Origin: Bradyrhizobium sp. CCBAU 53421
Lineage (GTDB): Bacteria; Pseudomonadota; Alphaproteobacteria; Rhizobiales; Xanthobacteraceae
Reading direction: 5' to 3'
Length of the DNA stretch: 64,000 bases
Assembly: GCF_015291625.1 (NCBI RefSeq)
Contig: NZ_CP030047.1
Coordinates: forward strand, 7,564,001 to 7,628,000
The stretch's first letter is position 1. Every line of letters begins with the position of its first letter. Made by a program: the position numbers and the translations under genes. The notes beneath the pieces were generated by a model. The model was not told where the DNA came from. It made no database searches and saw nothing but the letters and a program-made list of their open reading frames with translations. Shown piece after piece: positions 53,637 through 63,195 of this stretch.

Positions 53637-55403
53637 ATGATCGATTCAGTCAAAGCCAAGTCGCATGGGCGCGACGCCATCACGGCGCCGCTGCGGCACG
53701 CGACGTTCCGACGCATCTGGCTGGCAAGCCTTCTGTCGAACGTCGGCACCTTGATTCAAGGGGTTGGCGCCGCCTGGGCGATGACACAGATGGCGTCTTC
53801 GGCTGATCAAGTCGCGTTGGTGCAGACCGCTTTGCTGCTGCCGGTAATGCTGATTTCGGTGCCTGCCGGAGCGATCGCCGATATGTATGACCGGCGCATC
53901 GTAGGGCTGGTCTCGCTCGGCATAGCCCTGGCCGGCGCGATCCTCCTCACGCTGGTCACTTGGCTTGACCTGACCACACCGAACATCTTGCTCATGCTAT
54001 GCTTCGTTGTCGGCAGCGGCATGGCGCTGATGGGGCCGGCTTGGCAATCGTCGGTTAGCGAACAGATTCCTTTGGAAGAGCAACTGCCTGCGGCTATCGC
54101 GCTGAACAGCATCAGCTACAATATCGCGCGAAGCGTCGGTCCGGCGATCGGCGGAGCCGTTGTCGCGGCCGCGGGTGCCATGGCTGCATTTGCGCTCAAC
54201 GCTTTGTTCTATTTGCCTCTGATGGTCGCGTTGCTTCTTTGGAAGCGCAAGAGTACGCCCTCGCGCCTGCCGCCAGAGCGATTGAGCCGCGCAATGGTTT
54301 CTGGCGTGCGCTATATCAGCAATTCGCCGCCGATCAAAATTGTGCTAACTCGTACTTTGGTGACCGGCGTCGCTGGGGGCGCGATCACTGCGCTGATGCC
54401 GCTTGTGGCGCGCGATATTCTGCATGGCGACGCCCAAACCTACGGCATCATGCTCGGCGCCTTTGGCTTCGGTGCGGTGGTTGGCGCATTGACCATCACC
54501 GAACTGCGAAAAAAAATGAGCGGCGAGGCCGCGATCCGCACCTGCGCGCTGTGCATGGCCATGGCAATGGTCGCCGTCGCGCTAAGTCGCGAGCCGGCCC
54601 TGACTGTGACAGCACTCGTCCTCGCGGGCGCCGTGTGGACGATGGTCTGGATGATATTCAACATTGGCGTGCAGCTGTCGGCGCCCCGTTGGGTGGCCGG
54701 GCGATCTCTTGCCGCATATCAGGCGGCGGGCACAGGTGGGATGGCCATCGGCAGCTGGGGGTGGGGTTATCTGACTGACGCGGCCGGCGTCCAGAACGCA
54801 CTGTTGGTTGCGGCCGTCCTGATGCTCGCTTCGCCCCTCATTGGCCGTTGGCTACCGATGCCCCGTGTCGGAGCGCGAGGGGAGAAAGAGGCCGAGCTGC
54901 TGGCCGATCCCGAGGTGCGCCTGCCTTTGAGCGGGCGCAGTGGGCCGCTCGTCGTCGAAATCGAATATCGCATTGCGCCGCACAATGCACGGACGTTTCA
55001 TAATATCATGCAGGACGTGCAACTGTCTCGCCAGCGCAACGGCGCCTATGGCTGGTCGATCGCGCGCGATATTGCTGATCCGGAGTTGTGGACCGAGCGC
55101 TATCATTGCCCGACGTGGCTCGATTACTTGCGGTGGCGGAACCGCTCCACCCAATCGGAACGGGCACTGGAGCAGCGGGCGGCTCACTTCCACATTGGCC
55201 CTGCGCCGATACGCGTCCGTCGCATGCTGGAGAGGCCGTTCGGCTCAGTACGATCAGAGGACCAGCCGCCCGAGAACGGGCCCGGCAAAACGCGGCCGGA
55301 GATCGAAAACCCAACAAAGCAGATGAGAATCCGTCCACTCCCGCCGGCCAAGGGACCAGCTTGCGACCATTATGGGGGCTTTAGCTGCCGCCTGCTCAGC
55401 TAG
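53637..55403 (+). CDS. MFS exporter fused to ABM-like C-terminal domain
   Basis: A protein of about 588 residues started at ATG 53637 (MIDSVKAKSH). Residues about 15-410 are an MFS_3-type transporter with about 12 spans; AITAPLRHATFRRIWLASLL and AGAIADMYDRRIVGL are typical. Residues about 435-530 (VVEIEYRIAPHNARTFHNIM, RNGAYGWSIARDIADPELWT, ERYHCPTWLDYLRWRNRST) resemble the antibiotic biosynthesis monooxygenase-like ABM fold that follows many MFS_3 proteins. The last 60 residues are low complexity. It probably exports a small molecule; substrate unknown. No partner genes. Confidence 0.87.
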   Translation: MIDSVKAKSHGRDAITAPLRHATFRRIWLASLLSNVGTLIQGVGAAWAMTQMASSADQVALVQTALLLPVMLISVPAGAIADMYDRRIVGLVSLGIALAGAILLTLVTWLDLTTPNILLMLCFVVGSGMALMGPAWQSSVSEQIPLEEQLPAAIALNSISYNIARSVGPAIGGAVVAAAGAMAAFALNALFYLPLMVALLLWKRKSTPSRLPPERLSRAMVSGVRYISNSPPIKIVLTRTLVTGVAGGAITALMPLVARDILHGDAQTYGIMLGAFGFGAVVGALTITELRKKMSGEAAIRTCALCMAMAMVAVALSREPALTVTALVLAGAVWTMVWMIFNIGVQLSAPRWVAGRSLAAYQAAGTGGMAIGSWGWGYLTDAAGVQNALLVAAVLMLASPLIGRWLPMPRVGARGEKEAELLADPEVRLPLSGRSGPLVVEIEYRIAPHNARTFHNIMQDVQLSRQRNGAYGWSIARDIADPELWTERYHCPTWLDYLRWRNRSTQSERALEQRAAHFHIGPAPIRVRRMLERPFGSVRSEDQPPENGPGKTRPEIENPTKQMRIRPLPPAKGPACDHYGGFSCRLLS

Positions 55404-56203
55404 AGCTCGATATCTTTTCTGCACTTTGAGAGACTTGATCCGCATTCGGTCGCATTCTCGTATTCATTGCAATGCGGCCAACTCATACTTACGAAAATAC
55501 GCCGATTGTCCTAGTCAGAGGTCCGGCACGTTTCTTTAAGTTTACTGAGGATGGGCAGGATCAAGCGATGTCTGCGCGCGGATTAGTCCGCTGATCCGGC
55601 CCCGTCAACGGACCCAATTCATCGACGCGATCCGAAGACACCTGACTGAAAATGATCGGATCACAGCCAAGAGACCCTCGCATGTGGCAAGGGTTGCGGA
55701 TTTGGTCGAGGAATAGATAGTCAGTTCGCTTCCCGAAGCAAGCCGCGTCATTCTTGTTTGATGCTAGACTTGCTCGCAGGCCTCAACGCCATGATCTCGG
55801 CTCTTGACAAAGGCGTCGCGCGGCGTGCTCGCGAGGACGGCGTATCGCGCACACTGGCCACCAATCCTGGCATCCCGCCGGTGTCCGCGACCGCGATCGC
55901 CGCTTGAGCACTGCCTGCTGAGGCTTTTGCAAGGGCCTTGAGCTTGCGGGGCCCAGTTCGGGCCGACGTCTGTTCAAATTTGAAGGTCCGCGTTTATGAG
56001 TTGGATCCGGTCTGCGAACGCCCATGGGGGCCTGCAGTGCCATCGCTGCACCTGGGGGCAGAACAGACGGGCAAAACAGGATTGGCGCCAGTGCTCTTTA
56101 GAAATCCGCTCGAAATCCCGGGCGTCGACAGATGTATGCACGACCTCAGGTCAGGCGCTGACGAGAGCTCACGAATTGAGACGCAGCGCGTTCTGGCGAA
56201 CTG
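55404..56203. other. 800 nt with no recognised gene
   Basis: A short plus-strand stretch near 55590-55720 (RQRTQFIDAIRRHLTENDRI...VARVADLVEE) looks like a broken gene but I cannot place it. The rest shows nothing. Confidence 0.3.
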
Positions 56204-57040
56204 CTAGCTCGCTTGTTCTTGTGCTGAGATCGCGGATTGCGAGGAGGCATAAGCGGCCGAGACGAGCTTGTAACAACAACACGCTTTTTGCTCCAGGGCT
56301 TTGTGGTCATCGATCTGCAAGACGCCGCGCATCTTGCGAAGTAGCCCTTGCTCCTCAAACCGGATTAGCGTCTCGGTTACGCCGGCGCGGCGCAGTCCCA
56401 GCACGGACGATAGATAGTCATGGGTCACCGGCAGTACGCGGGCGTCAACAGCCTCGCTTGCCAGGCAGAGCCAGCTCGCGAGCCTTTGTTCACGATGATG
56501 CCGAACCCCGCATAATCCCGCCTGTACGCACTGAAAGGTCAACGCTTGAACATAATCAAACAGATGGTCGCGGACCTCAGGATGCACCTTCATCACCCGA
56601 CGCAAATCCTCCACCCGGATGCGGTGCGCGCTTCCAGGGAAAATAACGACAGATTGATGACTGGAAAGATGCCCTCCCCACAAAAAGGAAGCTCCGACAA
56701 CGCCCCGATACCCGATGACTGCTGTTTCGAGCATGGTTCCCGCGGCCACGACTCTCAACGAGACGAGGCCCGTTTCGAGAAAGTAGACATGCTCGACCTG
56801 CTTCTTCGGCTCCTGTAGAATCATACGCTCTTTTAGGATGAAAGGCTCAAGGCACTCCCCTATTGCCGCAAGGTCCGGCACAGAAAGACGGGCCAGGATG
56901 GCGTTCTTGACGAAGGGCCGTTTCGCAGGACGCTTCGCAGGCGACAGAGGAAGCGTCGGCCGTGTGCCGGGCAGCTGTTTGAGAGCCGCGGCGGCCGAGC
57001 AATCGAGCGTTTCCAGGACTGCGGGCACGCGATCGGTCAT
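56204..57040 (-). CDS. Crp/Fnr-family transcription regulator
   Basis: A 278-residue regulator started at 57040 (MTDRVPAVLE). It has an N-terminal cyclic-nucleotide-binding-like domain (LSVPDLAAIGECLEPFILKE, VEHVYFLETGLVSLRVVAAG, ETAVIGYRGVVGASFLWGG) and a C-terminal winged helix (HREQRLASWLCLASEAVDAR, LPVTHDYLSSVLGLRRAGVT). No FNR-type N-terminal cysteine cluster and no FixK heme residue is obvious. Members of this Crp branch in rhizobia often respond to redox or growth state. The regulon is unknown, and it is not next to an obvious target. Confidence 0.88.
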   Translation of the reverse strand: MTDRVPAVLETLDCSAAAALKQLPGTRPTLPLSPAKRPAKRPFVKNAILARLSVPDLAAIGECLEPFILKERMILQEPKKQVEHVYFLETGLVSLRVVAAGTMLETAVIGYRGVVGASFLWGGHLSSHQSVVIFPGSAHRIRVEDLRRVMKVHPEVRDHLFDYVQALTFQCVQAGLCGVRHHREQRLASWLCLASEAVDARVLPVTHDYLSSVLGLRRAGVTETLIRFEEQGLLRKMRGVLQIDDHKALEQKACCCYKLVSAAYASSQSAISAQEQAS

Positions 57041-57959
57041 GGTCCCTCTCCTGCTAGCTGGCGTTTGTGTCCGCACTGGCCGTAACAAAAACTTGATTGC
57101 AAATGTACCAACATCTTGATCTCGATTGATGCAACGAGGCCAGTGTCGGCGCTCAAATCCCGCGCTGGAAAGCAACACCCCGATGAAATTCAGCTGGCGA
57201 CGAACCCTTCGACGGAGGCGCGGCAAGGGCGCCAGATCCTCGGTTCTGCAGTAACCGTGGTGCAGGAGAATCAGACGATCCAGGAGCTAAGGCGCAGGAA
57301 GCTATCAGACGGGCCTATCGCCGATCTTCCTGAGCGAGATTGGCTGGAGCGGCTCGCTCAAGCCCGTTGCTCGCATTTCCTGCACTGAGGTTCTAGGCGC
57401 TCTGGCCGCGCGCGGCCTGCCTAACTTCTCGGCCGGAGTGTGCGCAATTGACATGATCGAGGACTGCGCATCTCTCCGGAGAAGGCGGCTTACCTAGGGG
57501 GGCGCGAAGCCATTTGGCCATTAGCCACTCTGCGATATCTTGCAGGCTGAAGAGCCTCTCAAGCGCATTCGGCACCATTGACAGCGCGGAGAGAAGAAGC
57601 GGACCGTCGCCAGGAGGAAGGGTGCCGCGATTAGTGCGATAATGGCGCAGCCACATCTGCACGACTTGTTTGTCGACCGAAAGCGGACAGAAGAGTCGGG
57701 CTAGATGGCTCGTGAGGAGACAACCTCACGCTACACACCCGGCGGCCTCGATCACCCATTGCAGGTGCTGCCTTGTCCCCACTCGCCTCGGCGCAGTCAC
57801 CGGCAGCCTGGACTGTTGTCCACAGCCGGCAAGCGCCGTCCTGGCTTATTGGAGGCAGAATCATTGCGCGATCAAGTGCCGATTGGATTCTGACACTTGT
57901 CGAGAGGCTGTGGACGCGTACACCCTCGATCGTCGAGACGAGACACCTCGACCAATGGG
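57041..57959. other. 900 nt, weak coding traces
   Basis: A plus-strand 90-codon frame (57116-57388) and a minus-strand one (57393-57662, with natural-looking NALERLFSLQDIAEWLMAKW and no good start) are present. Neither is recognised. The latter may be a fragment. Confidence 0.35.
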
Positions 57960-58442
57960 TCAGTCCTCCGGCGGAAGTTCAACTGGAACAGCAAAGCCAG
58001 CCTTTACTCGATCCAAGATGACCATCGTCTTGAAACCTTTGATGTCTCGATTTTCATAGAAGAAGGAGCGCGTAAATTGCTCGTAATCTTCCATGGTCCG
58101 GGCGGTGATGTACAAGACGAAGTCCGCGTCACCCGTAACATAGAAGCCATTGACAATGTCAACTGATGATTTGATGGCCTTCTTGAACCGATCGATGATG
58201 TCGGCGCTTTCCCGCTCCATGGTGACGAGGGCAAGCACTTGAATTGGTCTTCCGACCGCCTTCGGCGAGACGATGGAGACATCAGCCTGGATGATGCCTT
58301 CTGAGCGTAGCCTCTTCAATCGCCGTTGGCACGCGGTAGGAGAAAGGCCGGCCATCTCGCCGATCACCTCGGACGTTAGCCGATTGTTCTTTTGCACGAT
58401 CTCGAGAATGCGGGCGTCTATCCGATCATACTGCATGAGCAC
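57960..58442 (-). CDS. Lrp/AsnC-family regulator
   Basis: A 160-residue regulator: N-terminal helix-turn-helix (YDRIDARILEIVQKNNRLTS, EVIGEMAGLSPTACQRRLKR, SEGIIQADVSIVSPKAVGRP) and a C-terminal RAM domain (VLALVTMERESADIIDRFKK, DIVNGFYVTGDADFVLYITA). The fold binds amino acids as an octamer. Start at 58442 or two codons later. No amino-acid gene is adjacent, so its target is not evident. Confidence 0.92.
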   Translation of the reverse strand: MLMQYDRIDARILEIVQKNNRLTSEVIGEMAGLSPTACQRRLKRLRSEGIIQADVSIVSPKAVGRPIQVLALVTMERESADIIDRFKKAIKSSVDIVNGFYVTGDADFVLYITARTMEDYEQFTRSFFYENRDIKGFKTMVILDRVKAGFAVPVELPPED

Positions 58443-59719
58443 CTCCAGTTTGAGGTGAATTTCACCACGAGATAATCAATCAGTGCAGGAAATCCTCCGC
58501 TACAGAAGAATACGCCCAACATTTCTGTGAAAAAGCCCCACCTTCGGTCGGATCCACAGCAGCGCAGCATCCGAGTAACCGCGGGCACCAGGTCACTCTG
58601 ATCTGCCCGCCAGCAAAAGAGCGGCCGGAGCTGCGAGCTGTCTGAATTTCGACAAGGCTTTCGTTCGCGGGGCAAGTCCGAGGACAAGGCGAAACCAAAA
58701 CACAACCAAACACGCTTCATTGCGAAATTAGGCCGCATCTTTGTTTGACCGAGCCAGGATTCGCCCGGTTCTGAGCACGCGCCAAGCCACCTTATCTGCC
58801 ATTGAGAGCAGCCCGTTCATGGCCTGGTTGCGGTCGCGCTTCCGCTCTGTAGCGGTTGAAAGAACTGTCGCGAGCGGCGCCACTGGTAACCATTCGCGCA
58901 ACGCCATCGCATCGACGGGATTGCCGCAGGTCAGAGACCCCTCCCGTGATGTTTCCACGAGAAGATTGAGCCGGTGCTTGTAATGCATCCCGTTCTGCCC
59001 AGCCTCACACTCAAAGCTCATGCGCACTTTATCGTCCTTTGGAACCGCAAACCTCGCACTCCCTGCCCTGCGAACTGCTCTCAACCCTGCAACATAGGAT
59101 GCGTTCCCGCATGCGCTTTGCTCCAGCCACGTTCATGCAAATGATCCGAGGATGCTGCGCCCTCTCAATCGACCATGTCTCAACTCGACAAGCAGCTCCA
59201 CTGGCGAACGCGCCGGGTGGTAGGCATGTTGGACCATGGGCAACGAGGCCTTTTGCCCATGGTGGCACCGGAATGGCACCGACGAGATGCAGGTCAACAC
59301 GTGATCATGCCTCGATCAGATCGCCCGGATTGGGCACCCATGCCGGTCCCTTCCGGGATCTGAGTTTGACGTTCCCACAAGGTTTACTCATAGCGCCTCC
59401 ACTCGCGGTGAACTTCGCCAGCCGACGAAATGCTCCAGACCCTGATGTTTGTTGCCCGCAGACGGTGTGCTCTAGCTACCTTTTTTGAACTCAAGCAAGC
59501 ACGATTGTAATCGTCAGCAGCGGGCACCGACGACCTTCTGATGCTGCGTCGAGCTGCTGCCTCAGTCTGCAACCAGACAGACGCTCGCCTTCGCTCGCTA
59601 CTGCCGGCTGGCGATACAACCGAGAGCGGCCGAGGAGGCTCGTGAAGAGCTACTCTTACGACCCGTCCATCGAAAGCGCGAAAAGATGGCTCAAGATCTA
59701 TTATCGCAAGATGTAGCTG
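58443..59719. other. 1.3 kb, one doubtful gene
   Basis: Apart from the possible protein at 58728-59084, nothing recognisable. Frames on both strands near 59040-59490 look accidental. Confidence 0.3.
58728..59084 (-). CDS. possible hypothetical protein, 118 aa
   Basis: A minus-strand frame whose middle reads naturally (KDDKVRMSFECEAGQNGMHY, NPVDAMALREWLPVAPLATV, RNQAMNGLLSMADKVAWRVL). No family recognised, no clear ribosome-binding site. It may be an intact small gene or part of a larger decayed one. Confidence 0.35.
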   Translation of the reverse strand: MRAVRRAGSARFAVPKDDKVRMSFECEAGQNGMHYKHRLNLLVETSREGSLTCGNPVDAMALREWLPVAPLATVLSTATERKRDRNQAMNGLLSMADKVAWRVLRTGRILARSNKDAA

Positions 59720-60130
59720 TCGGTCCACAAATCGGTGCGAAACGGACAATGCCCGCCATCCACCAGGTCTGGAGAGACGTTCACAACCAAGCCATCGGCA
59801 AGCACGACGCAGCGTGCCGGCGTGGTTGACCTGAAAATGGCGTTCGCCGGCTGGCCGCCTGAAATGAATAATACATCCAATGCGCCAGCAGCCGACGCGG
59901 TTAGATCGGCATTCGTCTCACAAGATCATGTCCGAATGAAGCTGCCGGAGTACCGGCAAGAGATGTTGCGCCGAATTGGTACAGCATCTCCGCCACCATT
60001 GATCTTGCTGCATCGCGCCTTCGCCAGTTGGCGGCATCCTTCGAGCATTGAGGAACGCGCTGGCACATCTGCGCTGAGCTGTTGACCATCGCTGACACGC
60101 ACGCCCGAGCTATGGCGAACCTCCTCGCGG
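59720..60130 (-). pseudogene. LysR-family regulator remnant
   Basis: Minus-strand frames parallel the LysR regulator at 37446-38390: SDGQQLSADVPARSSMLEGC aligns with SDGEQLKRSCASAFTMLEKG, and CETNADLTASAAGALDVLFI with FETDADLDALAVGALDVLFV. Stops and frameshifts (for example the TGA before CETNAD) break it and the DNA-binding N-terminus is gone. A decayed paralogue, not functional. Confidence 0.6.
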
Positions 60131-60422
60131 GTTGGATCTGTTGGAGCGGGGGTCGATTGCAGCGGCAGCGAGAATCTGGGTGGCGACCGGTCATAAGCCA
60201 AAAAGCATGCGGGGCCGAGCATCGCTGGTGCAGGAGGGCTTGGGCGAGATTACTTGCGTAGATATCTGCTCAGCCTTCAATGTTTAGGAGATTGAAGCTG
60301 CCTAGCACGATCCAGAAAGACCTTGCTGCTCGGGCGCTTGACCGAGCCGCGACAGTCAGCGGATCGAGCTCGACGCCCTTTCCGGAAGCAGATTGCCGTC
60401 GACGCAGCAAACCGGGCCAAGC

Positions 60423-60860
60423 CTAGGCGATGGGTTCGATCTCGGAAAGGCACTTCTCTAGGTTGGCCTTTGCCTGGGACAGATAAGCCTTCATGGCTGA
60501 GAGTCGAAGAATGTCCGGCTTTGCTCGTCCTGAACTGACCGCGCCGAGTTGTTGACAAACAGCCGTCAAGTCGCTGGTGACGTCTTCCAAAACAAAAGCC
60601 AGATTTTCGATCGTCATCAGCTGATAGAATAACGTCGATCTCGTCGTATCGTCGACAATCGGCCCGTCAAGCCTGACGTCGACCAGCGGCACCAGAACAT
60701 CGGGGCCATTCTGGGTTACTTTGCCCATGCACATGAGCAGAGAGGTATATGTAGATGGAACGTACGTGACCCTATCCACCAACGATTGGCCGTACAAGAT
60801 AATGCTATCTTCGGCGAGGCCTTCGGTCGGCGTCGACCCAGACTGATCCTCAGTCGACAT
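60423..60860 (-). CDS. unknown protein, third gene of nitrilase cassette
   Basis: A 145-residue protein started at ATG 60860 (MSTEDQSGS), which overlaps the stop of the upstream gene by 11 nt and so is translationally coupled. The body (LAEDSIILYGQSLVDRVTYV, VPLVDVRLDGPIVDDTTRST, MTIENLAFVLEDVTSDLTAV) is mixed alpha/beta, then a C-terminal helical part (ILRLSAMKAYLSQAKANLEK). It has no membrane span and no known motif. I do not recognise the family. Its coupling to the winged-helix gene suggests the two products act together. Confidence 0.7.
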   Translation of the reverse strand: MSTEDQSGSTPTEGLAEDSIILYGQSLVDRVTYVPSTYTSLLMCMGKVTQNGPDVLVPLVDVRLDGPIVDDTTRSTLFYQLMTIENLAFVLEDVTSDLTAVCQQLGAVSSGRAKPDILRLSAMKAYLSQAKANLEKCLSEIEPIA

Positions 60861-61857
60861 GATTTTCATTTTCCTCTTTATAGGCGTGCAGCATAAAATG
60901 CCCGCTCTTCTGCTGCTGCACCGGTTCAACGAACAGGTGTGCCCGATGGGCGTCTAGCGCTTTGTCGTGCACCGGGGCGACCTGAACGGCATAACAGCGC
61001 TTTCGCCAGATTTTCCTCGCCGGCTGCGCTTGGGTTGGCGGGGGAGTTGCGGGCGGCGTTGGCGTTGGCGTTGGCGGCGCTGGCAGATTCGCCAATCTTT
61101 GCAGGAGATTCATCAACCCCAAGCCGGGATCTGCGGTCGGCATCGGGTATGTTAAGTCCGGCAGGATATTCCCATGAGCGAGCGTTAACTGGGAATCATG
61201 ACGCGCAGTCGCAAGAATTTGCCGGTAAACCGCGCCGGCCTCCGCGGCACTCTGCTGGACCATAGGCGCAGCAGCCTGTGCGGGACGCAGCGCGGCTTCT
61301 CGCTTTGAAAGGGCTATGGATCCCTCGCGTGTGATACAGAAATGAGCCTGCTTGCCGTAGCTGGTTCGCTCAACCAGACGGGCGTTCGCCATCATATGCA
61401 GTATTCGACTGAGATTGGCCGGTTTCAGGCCGAGCTTTCCAGCAATTGCCGCCTTCTCAACAGGCCGCTGTCCGGCCTGCTGCAGGTGCTGCAAAATGCT
61501 TACCACATGTTGACGGGTAAGAATCTCGTCCACATTTGCGGCTTTGGAGGTTGCAATCGACATTTCGAGTAGATCGTAGAACGCTCTGAAGCGTTCCGCA
61601 TATGCCGGGTTCTTGGCCGACAGAAACGCACTCGTCCGTCGAATAATGTCGAACCACTGCCTCAACTCATCGTCGCGCCGCCGTCCGTCCAATGTCTTCC
61701 AGAGCCAAGCTCCCATTGCCGCATAAAGGCGACTGTAACTGGACTCCGACCCCTCCTTGAGGAGCTCTGAGACAGCTGCTCTCGCCTCGGCTGCGGTGGC
61801 GTCACCCAATTCCATTTTTTTGAGGTCCAGCTCCATTTGCCCTCGCATACGCCACAA
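60850..61857 (-). CDS. winged-helix protein with proline-rich linker, second gene of cassette
   Basis: A protein of 328-335 residues (start at 61857 or MELDLKK at 61836). Residues 1-110 are helical (EARAAVSELLKEGSESSYSR, LRQWFDIIRRTSAFLSAKNP). Residues about 112-180 form a MarR-like winged helix (TRQHVVSILQHLQQAGQRPV, KLGLKPANLSRILHMMANAR, YGKQAHFCITREGS). A Pro/Thr/Ala linker (PAPPTPTPTPPATPPPTQ) leads to a basic C-terminal segment ending ENENHVD. It could sense or regulate the cassette. It starts 48 nt after the nitrilase-like gene on the same strand. Confidence 0.75.
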   Translation of the reverse strand: MWRMRGQMELDLKKMELGDATAAEARAAVSELLKEGSESSYSRLYAAMGAWLWKTLDGRRRDDELRQWFDIIRRTSAFLSAKNPAYAERFRAFYDLLEMSIATSKAANVDEILTRQHVVSILQHLQQAGQRPVEKAAIAGKLGLKPANLSRILHMMANARLVERTSYGKQAHFCITREGSIALSKREAALRPAQAAAPMVQQSAAEAGAVYRQILATARHDSQLTLAHGNILPDLTYPMPTADPGLGLMNLLQRLANLPAPPTPTPTPPATPPPTQAQPARKIWRKRCYAVQVAPVHDKALDAHRAHLFVEPVQQQKSGHFMLHAYKEENENHVD

Positions 61858-61905
61858 CAGTTAAGAACACTTTACAACGCTTTACTCTGATTTTGTGCCC
61901 TAAAT

Positions 61906-63195
61906 CTAGGTGGTCTGCGGCCACGGATAAGACTTCCAAACGGCATTTTGACCCAAATGCGCCACTGGAACCCGAGAGGGACGCTTCGTCATAGGTAATA
62001 TAGCACCTATTCTGCCATCCTTGAACTCTGAGTCGAGCATGTGCTGCACCACGAAGCTCCGCGTTCCGAATTTGACTTCGACCTGCGCGGCGGTCGTCTG
62101 GTGACCTTCCATGGTCCGGTCATTGCCCATCGAAGGCACCAGCATCAGGTCGAGGTTGAGTTCGGTAAAAGGGTTCGACGTCGCGTCACAGAAATCCAGA
62201 CAGATCGCAAAGCCTATCAACGCCGTTTCCGTTGCGAGCACGCAGAGCCTTGTTCCAGGCACGATGCCTTCCTTGCCTAGTCCGCCCACGGCAAATGGAG
62301 CGATCTTATCGTAGACGAGCCGCTCCTCGCCGTAGCCGTCGTAGATGTGAGCCCGATTGACTACTCCCTGCTCCGTCGTGTCATGCCAGGTTCCTGCAAC
62401 AACAATCTCAGGAGGGGGACGATCGTCGGCAACATCACGGTCTCGCAACAGCGTCCGGATTCGCTCACGCAGCCCCGGCGGGACTGTCAATTCCGGCCAG
62501 ACCAGCGCGACGCATCCCTCGAGCAGCGATTGCTCGATCTGGCTTGCGACGAGGGCATCCGCTGAAGGTGCAGTCACCTCCCGCACAACGAAGCGATCTT
62601 CTCCACATTCCTTGGAACGACTGGTTTTGAGCTCAAGCTTCTCGAACAGGCACGCTGCCATCTTCCATTCGGTCTTGTCGGCGCAAAGATGAAGCGTCCT
62701 GGCGTTGAGAACTTCGACGCTGTAGCCGTCTATCTCGCTGGGAATCAGGCGATGAAACACCAAGCCGCGCTTTTGATAGGACTGCGACTGCGATCCGGAT
62801 TGGACCGCGCGCATACCGTCCCTGGGGATTACATACCAGCCGCCCATCATCCATTGCGACGAGCTGCCGGGCCAATGCGAACGGTATTGCCCCAAAGTCC
62901 AGTCCACGGCACGGATTAGCCCACCGACCACTTCGGCAACCTGCTCTGGATCTGCAGGTAATGACCAGGCGATAGAGCCACCCAGCACAGCATTCGCAAA
63001 ATCTCTGCAGCGATCCGAAATCCTCGTATCGCTCATCGCACGATAAGCCTTTTGTACAGATCCAGGCGAGCTCACGAATAATTCGTGAAGGTCCACCAGC
63101 ACACGGCGAAGGCTATCGCAGTCCAAGTCGCTGATACCGCCATGGGCCATCGCGAGCTCACGAGCTCGCTGTTTCCACTGATCGAATTGTCTCAT
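61906..63195 (-). CDS. nitrilase-superfamily hydrolase with helical N-terminal extension
   Basis: A protein of about 429 residues started at 63195 (MRQFDQWKQR); the frame is open to 63375 but that part is not typical. The C-terminal half is a carbon-nitrogen hydrolase with the complete triad: Glu in ALVWPELTVPPG, Lys in LVYDKIAPFAVG, Cys in GFAICLDFCDA, then LMLVPSMGND. This superfamily hydrolyses or transfers amide/nitrile groups. The first 200 residues are helical and unfamiliar (LRRVLVDLHELFVSSPGSVQ...). It is encoded with a winged-helix protein and a small unknown protein, the look of a self-contained accessory cassette, perhaps defence-related. Function unknown. Confidence 0.78.
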   Translation of the reverse strand: MRQFDQWKQRARELAMAHGGISDLDCDSLRRVLVDLHELFVSSPGSVQKAYRAMSDTRISDRCRDFANAVLGGSIAWSLPADPEQVAEVVGGLIRAVDWTLGQYRSHWPGSSSQWMMGGWYVIPRDGMRAVQSGSQSQSYQKRGLVFHRLIPSEIDGYSVEVLNARTLHLCADKTEWKMAACLFEKLELKTSRSKECGEDRFVVREVTAPSADALVASQIEQSLLEGCVALVWPELTVPPGLRERIRTLLRDRDVADDRPPPEIVVAGTWHDTTEQGVVNRAHIYDGYGEERLVYDKIAPFAVGGLGKEGIVPGTRLCVLATETALIGFAICLDFCDATSNPFTELNLDLMLVPSMGNDRTMEGHQTTAAQVEVKFGTRSFVVQHMLDSEFKDGRIGAILPMTKRPSRVPVAHLGQNAVWKSYPWPQTT

